From: Alicyclobacillus sp.
Lineage (GTDB): Bacteria > Bacillota > Bacilli > Alicyclobacillales > Alicyclobacillaceae
DNA length: 35,906 nucleotides
Direction: 5' to 3'
Assembly (NCBI GenBank): GCA_023512635.1
Contig: JAILZF010000004.1
Location: 1-35,906 of the forward strand
A program made the translations under genes and the position numbers. Positions 16,319 through 24,913 of this stretch are shown in pieces. Positions within the stretch are counted from its first letter, which is position 1; the number at the start of each line of letters is the position of its first letter. The notes beneath the pieces were generated by a model, which saw only the letters and a program-made list of their open reading frames with translations, had not been told where the DNA came from and searched no databases.

Positions 16319-16540
16319 ATGAAACGAATGTTCCTCACGAGCGTGACCGCGGCAACCCTGTTGTTATCGTCCGTGACCCCCGCTTTTGCTGACGTTATCC
16401 GCGCTGGCGGACAAACCACCGGCCAACCGGTGGCCGCTCAGTCGAATCCCGGCAGCGCCCAAGGCCAAGCCAATCGTTCCGCTACGGGCACCAGCAACAA
16501 GCTGACCCACGACGGTACGGTGCCGATTTGGCCCGACTGA
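16319..16540 (+). CDS. Small exported peptide under c-di-GMP riboswitch control, function unknown
   Basis: A 73-residue protein with a standard signal peptide: MKR, a hydrophobic stretch, and a cleavage site after PAFA (24/25). The predicted mature part is about 49 residues, rich in Gly, Gln, Ser, Thr and Asn and with no Cys. It ends in DGTVPIWPD. Start ATG 16319 has AAAGGAG ten bases upstream and lies about 30 bases after the aptamer. Strong promoter plus riboswitch means it is made in quantity and by c-di-GMP level. It could be a secreted signal, a matrix component or an antibacterial peptide; the sequence does not decide. Next to it are a sensor-less kinase and a TPR protein. Confidence 0.8.
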   Translation: MKRMFLTSVTAATLLLSSVTPAFADVIRAGGQTTGQPVAAQSNPGSAQGQANRSATGTSNKLTHDGTVPIWPD

Positions 16541-16574
16541 GGCTGTTGAGCCCCTCTGGCGCTAGGCTATCCTC

Positions 16575-16608
16575 CGCGAAAACCCGGTTTGAACCCCGGG
16601 TTTGCGCG
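16575..16608 (+). terminator. Strong hairpin between the peptide gene and the histidine kinase gene
   Basis: A 13-base stem with one mismatch (16575-16587 with 16596-16608) and an 8-base loop, centred on AAACCCGG/CCGGGTTT. No T tract follows. It could partly end or stabilise the peptide mRNA, so that the downstream kinase is made at a lower level from read-through. Confidence 0.5.
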
Positions 16609-16627
16609 GCATTGACGGGAGGAACCT

Positions 16628-17305
16628 GTGAGTCCAAAGCGCGGAGAACTGCCGGTCTTTGACCTCACCGACCAGGGCATCCGCCTGCTGGAGGAGGAAC
16701 GCCGGCGCATCGCCCGCGACCTGCACGACGGCCCAGCCCAAACCCTGACCAACCTGAGCATGCGCCTGGAAGTCGTCCAGCGCATGTTTCAGACCCATCC
16801 CGAGTGGGTGGCAGCAGAACTGGAGCGGTTGAATGCTCACGCCCGCACGGCGGTTAACGAAATCCGCCGTTTGATCTACGACTTGCGGCCAGTGGCCATT
16901 GATGAGGTGGGTCTGTTGCAGGCGGTGGCAGAGCTTTGCAACCGCTGTTCACGCGAATGGGACCTGCCGTTTGAGTTCACGGTCGCCGAAGGCGTGCACA
17001 CAGATTTCTCCCCAGCCAAGCAGGTGGCGGTCTACCGGTTGATTCAAGAAATCTTTCATAACATCCGCAAGCACGCTGCCGCTCAGCGCGTTCAGGTGCG
17101 GTTTTCCCGAACGGGCTGCTTGCTAGACGTCTGGGTCGAAGACGACGGCGTCGGCTTTGATCCGTCAGCCGTGCCTGTGGGTCACTATGGTATTATCGGC
17201 ATGAAGGAGCGCGCCGCTTTTCTCGACGGCAACCTGGAGATTCAGTCGGCTCCGGGACGGGGCAGCCGGTTTCACTTGGCCGTCCCCGTCTACCCAGAGT
17301 CTTGA
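16628..17305 (+). CDS. Sensor-less DegS/NarX-type histidine kinase
   Basis: A 225-residue cytoplasmic kinase of the HisKA_3 class. The phosphoacceptor is His33 in RIARDLHDGPAQ, followed by the dimerisation helices. The HATPase domain has the N-box with Asn145 (EIFHNIRKHA), DDGVGF (171-176) and GIIGMKERA. Only about 20 residues precede the H-box, so there is no input domain, and no membrane segment. Signal must come from a partner protein, for which the TPR protein 25 bases downstream is the obvious candidate. No receiver-containing NarL-type regulator is in the window. GTG start with GGGAGGAA upstream. Confidence 0.88.
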   Translation: MSPKRGELPVFDLTDQGIRLLEEERRRIARDLHDGPAQTLTNLSMRLEVVQRMFQTHPEWVAAELERLNAHARTAVNEIRRLIYDLRPVAIDEVGLLQAVAELCNRCSREWDLPFEFTVAEGVHTDFSPAKQVAVYRLIQEIFHNIRKHAAAQRVQVRFSRTGCLLDVWVEDDGVGFDPSAVPVGHYGIIGMKERAAFLDGNLEIQSAPGRGSRFHLAVPVYPES

Positions 17306-17329
17306 CAAGGGCTGCGGCGCGAGAAGCGC

Positions 17330-18796
17330 ATGAGCGAGAATTGGCAAGAGCGGCTGCAGTCCGGTTTGGCCTTGGCAGCCAAGGGATTGTATCACGCGGC
17401 GCTGGAAGCATGGGGGGCGCCGCGTGTTTGGTCGTGCCCTGACCCGGTATTGCGGGCACAGGTTTGCCATGCCACTGCAAAAGTCTATACTTTTTTAGGC
17501 CGATACGAGCAAGCCGCCATGACCTTGTTAGCAGCTCTGGCAGACCCGCTCCCGCCGGACTTAGAAGCCAAATGCCTGGTGGCGTTGGCGGTCGCTTACC
17601 GCTATACCGATCCAGACAAAGCCCACCGTTTATTGACGACCGTGTTAGACCGTTTTCGCGGCCAGCTTTCACCTTCCCTGCGTGGTGTCTTGTACAACAA
17701 CTTGGGCGACGTCCAGTGGTTAAGCGGTTTCTACCAAGAAGGATACCGCTCCATCCAGCGTAGCCTGCACGCCTTCCGGCAGGCTGAACTGCACCACCTG
17801 TTGCCCGAGGTCTTCAACAACCTGGGTGTGTTTGCCTTGGAACTCGGGCGATACACGGAAGCCCAACGCTACTTTATGCAAGCCATGCGCAGCGGCGGCA
17901 GGCGCAGCCTGTATACCTTGGTCGAGCTCAGCCGGCTGTTCTTGTTGACCGATCGGCCTGTGCGCAGCGCGGCCTGCGCCCGGCGGGCCCTGGCCATGAT
18001 TTGGTCTGCCGGCTTGCACTCCGTCCAGTTTGAGATCAGCCGCCTTTGCCGACTGCTTGCTTTGCTCTGCCGGTTGGGCGGGGACCCCGTGACAGGGCTT
18101 CACCTTTTAGAGAAAGCCCACTTGATGTTTGGCCAATTAGGCGCTTGGCGCGAATGGCGCCTGACGCAAACAGAGTTAGACCAGTGGCCGCACGCGCCAG
18201 GGGTTCACGGCACAGGATTTGTTCAACCCTGGTTACCCCACACGGATATCCACCAGTTTTTGCGTTTGCTCGACGCCCTGCAGGCGCAGCAGACACTGTG
18301 CCCGCAGTTCACCGTGTGGTTGGACACACGTGTCTGGTACGCCCGGCTGTTGGCAGAAAAGCTGGGATACTCAGGCGAGTCCCTGGACACGATGGTCCTG
18401 GCAGCACGCTTTGCCGACTACGGCCTAACCGCCCTGGAAGCGGGAATTGTTGAAAACCCCGTGCGCTCGGCCGCAGCCTGGCAGCAGTACCGCCAGCACC
18501 CTTCGTTGAGTGCCGAGCTGTTAACCGCATTGCACGTGTCCCCAGAGGTGGTAGCGATTGTCGCGGATCACCACGAGCACTGGGACGGCAGCGGCTTCCC
18601 GGCCGGAAAACGCGGGTTGGACATCCACCCGTTGGCTGCCGTGTTGGCTGTGACAGATTACTACACGCAGCAAGTGGTGACCGCAGAGCGACCGCACAGT
18701 GCCGTCTTGGCTGACCTGCAGGCGCATGCCGGTGAGGCTTTTTCTCCCACCGTGGTCAACCATTTTACCCGCCTGTTTGCTGAGGCCGCAAAATAA
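17330..18796 (+). CDS. TPR protein with degenerate HD-GYP domain
   Basis: A 488-residue cytoplasmic protein. Residues about 1-285 are TPR-like helical repeats (for example GRYEQAAMTLLAAL, GVLYNNLGDVQWLSGFYQEG, NNLGVFALELGRYTEAQRYF). Residues about 320-488 are an HD-GYP-like domain. The late motifs are kept: His390-Pro391, His414-His415-Glu416 and DGSGFP (419-424). The early metal ligands are lost: the first His is Asp332 (LDTRV) and the HD pair is Ala362-Asp363. Hydrolysis of c-di-GMP is therefore doubtful, while ligand or protein binding may remain. It follows the kinase by 25 bases with a weak ribosome site (GAGAAG). Its last 32 bases overlap the convergent MBL gene. Confidence 0.8.
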   Translation: MSENWQERLQSGLALAAKGLYHAALEAWGAPRVWSCPDPVLRAQVCHATAKVYTFLGRYEQAAMTLLAALADPLPPDLEAKCLVALAVAYRYTDPDKAHRLLTTVLDRFRGQLSPSLRGVLYNNLGDVQWLSGFYQEGYRSIQRSLHAFRQAELHHLLPEVFNNLGVFALELGRYTEAQRYFMQAMRSGGRRSLYTLVELSRLFLLTDRPVRSAACARRALAMIWSAGLHSVQFEISRLCRLLALLCRLGGDPVTGLHLLEKAHLMFGQLGAWREWRLTQTELDQWPHAPGVHGTGFVQPWLPHTDIHQFLRLLDALQAQQTLCPQFTVWLDTRVWYARLLAEKLGYSGESLDTMVLAARFADYGLTALEAGIVENPVRSAAAWQQYRQHPSLSAELLTALHVSPEVVAIVADHHEHWDGSGFPAGKRGLDIHPLAAVLAVTDYYTQQVVTAERPHSAVLADLQAHAGEAFSPTVVNHFTRLFAEAAK

Positions 18797-19733
18797 ACAC
18801 TTCCCCTTGGCGGCGAATGACCACACGGTGCGCCTCTGGGCCCGCGGCGGCCAACAACCGTTCCAAAGGTTCAGACACTGGTTCTTGGGATAGGACAAAC
18901 GTGTCCCAATGCATGGGCACCAACCACTTGGCACCCGACTCCCTGAACATCTGCCATGCCTCTTCCGGCGTACAGTGGTTATGCCGAAACGGCTGGTACG
19001 CCCCTATGGGAAAACAGGCAAGGACAGGCGGATTCTCCCGCAGGGTACGAAACGCCGGCGTGTACGCGGTGTCCCCGGCAAAGAGCAGCCGCACGCCACG
19101 GCGCTCCAAGAGATAGCCGTTCCATCCGTACCCGCGGTTCCAGGGAAACCGTGCTCCCCAGTGGCGGACGGGCAGCGCCTGCACCCGTAAACCGCACGCC
19201 AGGTGCAGGGACGCCGGAGGGGTCAGCTCGTGTACCGCTGCAAACGGCAGCCGCCGTAGCAACCGGCCAGTCCCGGCAGCCGTCACCACGTGTACTCCTG
19301 GCTGGGCTAAGCGCCGCAGGGTGGGCAGGTCTACATGGTCCATGTGGGCATGCGACAACACAATCACGTCGACCTGCCCCGTTAACTCTTCCAGGCTGAG
19401 CGCCGGTCCCGTATGCCGCCGAACCCCAATGGTCGTCAAACCCGCCAACGAAATGCCCGCCCGCTCAGACAACACCGGATCGGTCAAAATCCGTAACCCA
19501 TCCCATTGGATGTACACGGTCGAATGGCCAATCCAGCATACCACCAGTGCATCTTCCGGCCATTGCCTAGGCTGGGGCCGCACCGGTGCCGGTTTGAACG
19601 GCGGACGCGGATAGGTTTTGCGCGCTTTGCGGTAGCGTGCAGCCAACCGCCAGATGGGGGTCCCCCAAGCTGCCAGCAGTGCCAACAGCACTACCCCACC
19701 GCCGAGCAGCAACCGCGTTTGCCACACCGCCAT
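18765..19733 (-). CDS. Membrane-anchored metallo-beta-lactamase-fold hydrolase (NAPE-PLD/RomA-like)
   Basis: A 322-residue protein with one N-terminal membrane segment ([20 protein letters not shown]) and an MBL-fold domain outside or inside that membrane. Motifs: [20 protein letters not shown], the metal site SHAHMDHVD, an aspartate in LLFAGDTAY, and a late His in MHWDTF. These fit the COG2220 group, which includes NAPE-phospholipase D and RomA-like proteins. Substrate unknown. The ATG at 19733 has GGGGGAG six bases upstream; longer in-frame extensions are rejected because they cover the queC upstream region. Divergent from queC. Confidence 0.82.
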   Translation of the reverse strand: MAVWQTRLLLGGGVVLLALLAAWGTPIWRLAARYRKARKTYPRPPFKPAPVRPQPRQWPEDALVVCWIGHSTVYIQWDGLRILTDPVLSERAGISLAGLTTIGVRRHTGPALSLEELTGQVDVIVLSHAHMDHVDLPTLRRLAQPGVHVVTAAGTGRLLRRLPFAAVHELTPPASLHLACGLRVQALPVRHWGARFPWNRGYGWNGYLLERRGVRLLFAGDTAYTPAFRTLRENPPVLACFPIGAYQPFRHNHCTPEEAWQMFRESGAKWLVPMHWDTFVLSQEPVSEPLERLLAAAGPEAHRVVIRRQGEVFILRPQQTGG

Positions 19734-19829
19734 CCGACTCCCCCTCTCTCGCAACTCGCAGCGCATCAAAAAATCAGTCATAATGAAGCCGCAGGCGAGA
19801 GGACCTGCAGGCAAAGGAGGACGCTGCCC

Positions 19830-20537
19830 ATGGTACACGCACCCGTCAGCCGCCTCGCCGCAGAAGGCGCTGTGGTTGTCTTCAGCGGCGGCCAAGACAG
19901 TACCACCTGCCTCGTCTGGGCACTGCAACAGTTTGGCCGTGTTGAAGCGCTTACTTTCCATTACCAGCAGCGTCACGCCGCCGAAGTGGCGTGTGCCCAA
20001 CGCATTGCGGAACAACTGCACGTACCCCACCACGTGCTCGACTTAGGTTTGCTTCACCAGCTCGCCCCCAGTGCCTTGACGCGGCCGGAGATTGCCATTG
20101 CCCAGGCCCCAGGCGAGCTGCCCAACACGTTCGTGGACGGACGCAACCTGTTGTTCTTAACCTTTGCCGCCATCTACGGCAAACAACGTGGCTTGCGCCA
20201 CTTGGTGACGGGTGTCTGTCAAACCGACTTCAGCGGCTACCCTGACTGCCGGGACGTGTTTATCAAATCCCTGAACGTGACCCTCAACCTGGCGATGGAC
20301 TGGGAATTTGTCATCCACACCCCACTGATGTGGCGCACCAAGAAAGAAACCTGGGCGCTTGCGGAGGAGCTGGGTTGTTTCGATCTCGTACGCCACGCCA
20401 CCCTTACCTGTTATGAAGGTATTCCGGGGGATGGCTGTGGCACGTGTCCGGCGTGCCAACTGCGCCAGCGCGGCATGCAGGAATACCTGGCTGAACGAGC
20501 GGCCCCGGTATCCCAGACGTCCAGCACTGCTGAGTAA
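19830..20537 (+). CDS. queC: 7-cyano-7-deazaguanine synthase
   Basis: Converts 7-carboxy-7-deazaguanine to preQ0 with ATP and ammonia, in the queuosine pathway. The 235-residue product has the PP-loop [10 protein letters not shown] and the C-terminal zinc site [37 protein letters not shown] is also typical of QueC. Start ATG 19830 has AAAGGAGGA upstream. It stands alone; queD, queE and queF are not in this window. A preQ1 riboswitch was looked for in the leader and not found. Confidence 0.95.
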   Translation: MVHAPVSRLAAEGAVVVFSGGQDSTTCLVWALQQFGRVEALTFHYQQRHAAEVACAQRIAEQLHVPHHVLDLGLLHQLAPSALTRPEIAIAQAPGELPNTFVDGRNLLFLTFAAIYGKQRGLRHLVTGVCQTDFSGYPDCRDVFIKSLNVTLNLAMDWEFVIHTPLMWRTKKETWALAEELGCFDLVRHATLTCYEGIPGDGCGTCPACQLRQRGMQEYLAERAAPVSQTSSTAE

Positions 20538-20647
20538 CCTGCGGTAACCTGCGCGGGCTCCCCGTCCCCTCCTGAGCGGCGGGGGTCCGGCAGCCCGCAC
20601 GTCCGGCTGGTGCCTGTCGCTGACCCGCCCGGCCCGGACCTGTGCGC

Positions 20648-21892
20648 TTACGCAGGCAGGATGCGCACCAGCGCTGACAACAACGTGTCAATGTCTTCCT
20701 CGGTATTGTACGGGGCTAACCCCGCCCGTACCCAACCCCCGCGGCCTGCCACCCCTACACGTTGAGCGAGGGTGCTGGCGTAAAAGTCGCCGTCTGCCAC
20801 AAAGACCCCAGCCAGTTCCAGCAACTGTTCACAGACTTGGCGTGGGGGAACACCAGCCACGGTAAACGCTACGGTCGGCGTCTTGGGCACCTCGTCCGGG
20901 GCCGCATACACCTTGACCCCCGGTAACGCGCGCAGACCGGCGCGCAGCTTTTCTGCCAAAGGGTGTTCATACGCCTCAATCGCCCGCATGGCGGACTGCA
21001 GCCGCTCGTGCAGCGTCACCCCTCTGCCCAGGCGGGCTATAAAGCTGAGGGCTCCGTACACCCCAGCAATGCCCTCGTGGTTTTGTGTGCCCGTCTCTAA
21101 ACAGTCAGGCGGCGTCTCCGGTGCAGGCTCCAGTTTGTAGACGTGAAGTTGCTTCCAGAGGGAACGCCGTACCACCGCTATCCCAACGTGCGGGCCGAAG
21201 AACTTGTACGCAGAGCAGACCAGGATGTCCGCGTCCAGCGTATCTCGTTGCAGCACGAGATGCGGTGCGGCATGCACCGCGTCTACTGCCACTACGGCAC
21301 CTACGGCGTGTGCGCGGCGGGCGATGCGTGCCACGTCTTGAACGGTACCCACTGCATTGGATGCGGCTCCCACTGCTACCAGCCTGGTCCGCTGGTGGAT
21401 GACCGTCTCCAAATCGTCGAGTTCCAACGTTAAGCGATCCGGGTTCACGCGCAGCCAGCGCACCACCACCCCACGGTCTCGCGCGGCGCGCAGCCAAGGA
21501 TCGACGTTGGCACGGTGGTCCATCTCTGTCACCACCACCTCGTCCCCTGGCTGCCAGGTGGGTGCCAAAGCCCGTGCCAGTGCAAACGTCAGCGTCGTCA
21601 TGTTGGCGCCAAACGCCACCTCGTCAGGATGAGCACCGAAGAGTGCCGCCACCGCCGCCCGCGTCTGGGCGAGCAGCACCTCCGTCTCCACACTGGTGGG
21701 AAACACCCCGTGCAGATTGCCTCCGCCTGCACGCATGTACTGTGTCATCGCATCAATCGCCGCTTGGGTCACTTGGGAGCCCCCAGGGCCGTCTAAGTAA
21801 ATCACCGGCAACCCACCATAGGTTCGCTGCAAGGCGGGAAACTGTTGCCGTACCCAGGACACGTCAATCGCTGGCACTTGCTCCTCAGCCAT
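20648..21892 (-). CDS. Cysteine-desulfurase-like PLP enzyme (VC1184-type)
   Basis: A 414-residue fold-type I PLP enzyme of the class V aminotransferase family. The PLP lysine is in VCSAYKFFGPHVG, and the cofactor pocket has VTEMDHRANVDPW and VAVDAVHAAPH. Overall it fits the cysteine-desulfurase-like group typified by VC1184 and not SufS/IscS, as I see no catalytic cysteine loop in the expected place. Reaction unknown. The start chosen is ATG 21892, which overlaps the upstream stop by eight bases (ATGGCTGA) and has AAGGTGG upstream. A GTG at 21907 is too close to its ribosome site. Translation is coupled to the MBL gene upstream. Confidence 0.82.
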   Translation of the reverse strand: MAEEQVPAIDVSWVRQQFPALQRTYGGLPVIYLDGPGGSQVTQAAIDAMTQYMRAGGGNLHGVFPTSVETEVLLAQTRAAVAALFGAHPDEVAFGANMTTLTFALARALAPTWQPGDEVVVTEMDHRANVDPWLRAARDRGVVVRWLRVNPDRLTLELDDLETVIHQRTRLVAVGAASNAVGTVQDVARIARRAHAVGAVVAVDAVHAAPHLVLQRDTLDADILVCSAYKFFGPHVGIAVVRRSLWKQLHVYKLEPAPETPPDCLETGTQNHEGIAGVYGALSFIARLGRGVTLHERLQSAMRAIEAYEHPLAEKLRAGLRALPGVKVYAAPDEVPKTPTVAFTVAGVPPRQVCEQLLELAGVFVADGDFYASTLAQRVGVAGRGGWVRAGLAPYNTEEDIDTLLSALVRILPA

Positions 21893-23237
21893 CAGGACCA
21901 CCTTCACTCCTTTCGCTCATCCCATTGCACACCTGACCGCTTGCGGTATACACCTGGCCAGGCTGGACCAGCAGACGCCGGATGTGCGGTGCCCCGAGGG
22001 CAGCCGGTGCCAAGGTGTGCACCGGTACCAGCCACCGGGGCTGCACCACCGTGAGCAGCGCTTGTAAATCAGACGGAGTGGCATGGCCGCTTGCCGACAA
22101 ACGGATGAGGCGCACACCAAACACGTCAAGCCAGTGCAGCAGATTGGCCCAGGCCGGGTCAAACGGTCCCCCCGGGTTTGCGTCGGCGTGGATATACAGG
22201 CCACCGTCTGCTGGCCGGATATCCACCCATGCAGTCAATCGTTCGTAAGGCAGCTCGACCACCCAGGCGCGCTCCTGCCCGTGCAGCTGCTGGGGCAGCC
22301 AGACCGGCAAGCGCTGCGCCGTCAGCCATTGCCGCACCGCAGGCGTCCAGGTGTCTTCATCCCCGCCCAACACCGCGCTGCACGCCACCTGCCCATGCAT
22401 CGCAGCATACAGGTAGGCGGTGGGGGCTGTTAGCATCAGCCGCCGGCCCACCATGCGGACGGCCCACTGCAGAGCTTGGACGCGTTCCGTATGCATCGGG
22501 TACACAGCGATGTACGCCCCGGCTGGAGCTGTCTCCAGACAGCGGGCCAGCGCACCCGCCCATGCTTCTTCCCCAAGCTCTGGCTGCTCTGTCTCGGGTG
22601 ACGGCGCTGCGCGCACACGTGTCCCTTCCAAGAATAACACGTCCGGCTGGAAGTCCCGTGCTCGGCGCGCAAACGCCCAAGTGAGATACGGCCGGCGGCC
22701 GTGCAGGCGCAAGTCCCCCGAGTAAGCCAAGCGGCCACCTGGGGCTTCGACCAGCCAGGCGCAAGCGCCGGCCACATCGTGATCGACCAGGACAGCCGTG
22801 AGGGTAAACGGTCCCCAGCGAATGGGTTCGCCGGGGCATGCCGTGCGCAGGTCCAGTGCCCCTATCTCCGGGCCGAGGCCCGCATCTGGGAGCGCAGTCA
22901 ACAACCGGCGTGTCTCTGCAGTCATCCACACCGGCACGGTTGAACGAACGTAAGGCAGCAGACCGCAGTGATCGAAGTGCGCGTGGCTGATGGCCACGGC
23001 CAACCGGCTGTCTACCCCTTGATGGTCTGTGAACAGCCCAGGTACGACAGGGGCACGGCCTAGCCGCTGTAAGTCCCGGATGCCCCGGGGGCGCAAGCGG
23101 CTGTCAAACACCGGTTGAGCTGGGGTGTACAAACTACCTAGGTCAAGCACCAGCCGCCAGCCATCTGCTGCCAAAACAATCACCGTACCGCCGATGGTGT
23201 CCGCACCTTGCGCCACCTGCCAGCATACGTGGCTCAT
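21885..23237 (-). CDS. MBL-fold protein with beta-CASP-like C-terminal motif
   Basis: A 450-residue cytoplasmic protein. The MBL domain has SHAHFDHCGLLPY, a conserved Asp in LAYSGDLRLHG, and VLFLEGTRV. The C-terminus ends in LSASGHATPSDLQALLTVVQ, then PRWLVPVHT, the final motifs seen in RNase J and other beta-CASP nucleases. It is shorter than RNase J (about 555 residues) and lacks its C-terminal extension. An RNA- or DNA-directed hydrolase is a reasonable guess, not proven. ATG 23237 has GAGAGGAAG upstream. It is coupled to the PLP enzyme gene downstream by overlapping start and stop. Confidence 0.75.
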   Translation of the reverse strand: MSHVCWQVAQGADTIGGTVIVLAADGWRLVLDLGSLYTPAQPVFDSRLRPRGIRDLQRLGRAPVVPGLFTDHQGVDSRLAVAISHAHFDHCGLLPYVRSTVPVWMTAETRRLLTALPDAGLGPEIGALDLRTACPGEPIRWGPFTLTAVLVDHDVAGACAWLVEAPGGRLAYSGDLRLHGRRPYLTWAFARRARDFQPDVLFLEGTRVRAAPSPETEQPELGEEAWAGALARCLETAPAGAYIAVYPMHTERVQALQWAVRMVGRRLMLTAPTAYLYAAMHGQVACSAVLGGDEDTWTPAVRQWLTAQRLPVWLPQQLHGQERAWVVELPYERLTAWVDIRPADGGLYIHADANPGGPFDPAWANLLHWLDVFGVRLIRLSASGHATPSDLQALLTVVQPRWLVPVHTLAPAALGAPHIRRLLVQPGQVYTASGQVCNGMSERSEGGPDG

Positions 23238-23252
23238 CCTGCTTCCTCTCTT

Positions 23253-24911
23253 TCACGGAGCCCATGTCTCGCGCTGCTGCTGAACTCCTGGGGTTGCTTG
23301 CGCCACTCCAGCACGGGCTGGTACGGCGGGTTGTTCTGACGCTGACGCAGCGGATGCTGGCCGGCCGTGCAGCGAGATTCGATTCAAGCCCAGGCTCAAT
23401 ACCACACCGCTCAAGACACACACCAAGCTGACTGTAAACACCGCGTGCAGTGCGTGAATCAACGTGCTTTTGAGCACATCCGCTAACGGTTGCGCGACCG
23501 CCGCCGGCAAGCGGTGCAATAGATCTGGGTTGAGCAACGCGGAAAATAAGCCTTGTGCGTTGGTCCGTGGGTCAGGCATCCCCTGAAGAGCGTTGAACCC
23601 ACCCGGCAGGGCGGATAGCTGCTGCAGCAGCGCACCGCTTGAGCGGGCATTGAGCACCGCACCGAGCAACGTCATGCCAAACGTACCCCCGATTTGGCGG
23701 AAAAACTGACTAGAAGACGTCACCACCCCTAGCTGTTCACGCGGAAAGCTCTGCTGCAAGGCGAGCGTCAACAGCGGCATGACCAAGCCCATGCCACAGC
23801 CAAGGACCACCAAGTCCAGCGTGATCACCCAGCTGTGGGTGGACAACGTCGTCTGCGTCAAACACCAAAAACTCGCGGCCATCACCGCCATGCCCAAGGC
23901 CAACTGCGGACGTACACCCAAACGCAACGCCAAGCGGCCGCCAAGCGCACTGGCGGCCATCATCGCCAACATCATTGGCGTCATGGCCGTCCCGGAAGCC
24001 GACGGGCTTATACCAAGAATCCCCTGCAACAACAGCGGGACAAACATCAACGAGCCAAACATGCCTACGCTCATCAGGAACCCGACGCCGTTGACCAAAG
24101 TAAACGTACGGTTCCGCAACAGCCGCACCGGTATGACCGGTTCAGGGACGCGCAGTTCAAGCCACACAAATCCCGCCAAGCTAAGCACTGTCAGGAGCAT
24201 GAGGCCTAGCAACGGGGCAGCGTTCCAAGGCCAACGCTTGCCGCCCAGACTGAGCGTGAGCAACAGGCTGACGACCCCTGTGACCAGCGTCAGCATACCC
24301 GCCCAGTCAATCTGCACCCGTCCCTGCCGCGGCCGGCCTTCTAACCCGTAAGCAATCAGGACAACCGCCAACAAGGCAATCGGCAGGTTCAGGTAGAACA
24401 CCCAGCGCCAACTGGCGACATCCACCACCCAGCCACCCAGCTGCGGGCCCACCAGCGAAGCCAGGCCAAACAGCCCGCCAAACACCCCTTGCCACTTGGC
24501 GCGCTGCGAACCCGTAAATAGGTCGCCCACAATGATCATTGCCATCGGCATCATGATGCCCCCGCCGACGCCTTGAAACGCGCGGAAAACAATCAATTGA
24601 TTCATGCTTTGCGCGGCTCCGCATAAGGCCGAACCGGCGACAAACACCAACAGCCCGGACACATACACGACACGGCGTCCGAGCAAGTCGGCCAATTTGC
24701 CAGCAATCGGCACCACCGTCGTCGACGTCAGCATATAGGCGGTTGTCAGCCAGGCCATCTGTCCGAGTCCGCCAAGGTCTCCGACAATCCGCGGCATGGC
24801 AGTGCTGACCACCGTTTGGTCCAACGCACCAAACAGCATGGCAATCAGCAACCCAGCAATTAAAACGCCACGGCGGCGCTGTCCCACCGCAGCAGATGTG
24901 ACTTGTGACAT
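23253..24911 (-). CDS. MFS multidrug efflux transporter (DHA2, EmrB/QacA family)
   Basis: A 552-residue protein with about 14 membrane helices, proton-driven drug export class. It carries the family N-terminal segment LFGALDQTVVSTAMPRIVGD, the motif-A-like GKLADLLGRR, and an EmrB-like FRAFQGVGGGIMMPMAMIIV. Start ATG 24911 lies two bases after the marR-type stop and has AAGGAGGAA eleven bases upstream. It is the second gene of a regulator-transporter operon, the usual set-up for drug-induced efflux. Substrates are not predictable. Confidence 0.92.
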   Translation of the reverse strand: MSQVTSAAVGQRRRGVLIAGLLIAMLFGALDQTVVSTAMPRIVGDLGGLGQMAWLTTAYMLTSTTVVPIAGKLADLLGRRVVYVSGLLVFVAGSALCGAAQSMNQLIVFRAFQGVGGGIMMPMAMIIVGDLFTGSQRAKWQGVFGGLFGLASLVGPQLGGWVVDVASWRWVFYLNLPIALLAVVLIAYGLEGRPRQGRVQIDWAGMLTLVTGVVSLLLTLSLGGKRWPWNAAPLLGLMLLTVLSLAGFVWLELRVPEPVIPVRLLRNRTFTLVNGVGFLMSVGMFGSLMFVPLLLQGILGISPSASGTAMTPMMLAMMAASALGGRLALRLGVRPQLALGMAVMAASFWCLTQTTLSTHSWVITLDLVVLGCGMGLVMPLLTLALQQSFPREQLGVVTSSSQFFRQIGGTFGMTLLGAVLNARSSGALLQQLSALPGGFNALQGMPDPRTNAQGLFSALLNPDLLHRLPAAVAQPLADVLKSTLIHALHAVFTVSLVCVLSGVVLSLGLNRISLHGRPASAASASEQPAVPARAGVAQATPGVQQQRETWAP

Positions 24912-24913
24912 CT

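Noticed and set aside
16319-16540. Calling the exported peptide a Phr homologue
   Set aside because: It shows no Phr-type pentapeptide context that I can identify, and the TPR protein is not a clear Rap family member.
19741-19830. preQ1 riboswitch in front of queC
   Set aside because: The leader has a small GCAGG/CCTGC repeat but lacks the preQ1-I core and its A-rich tail.
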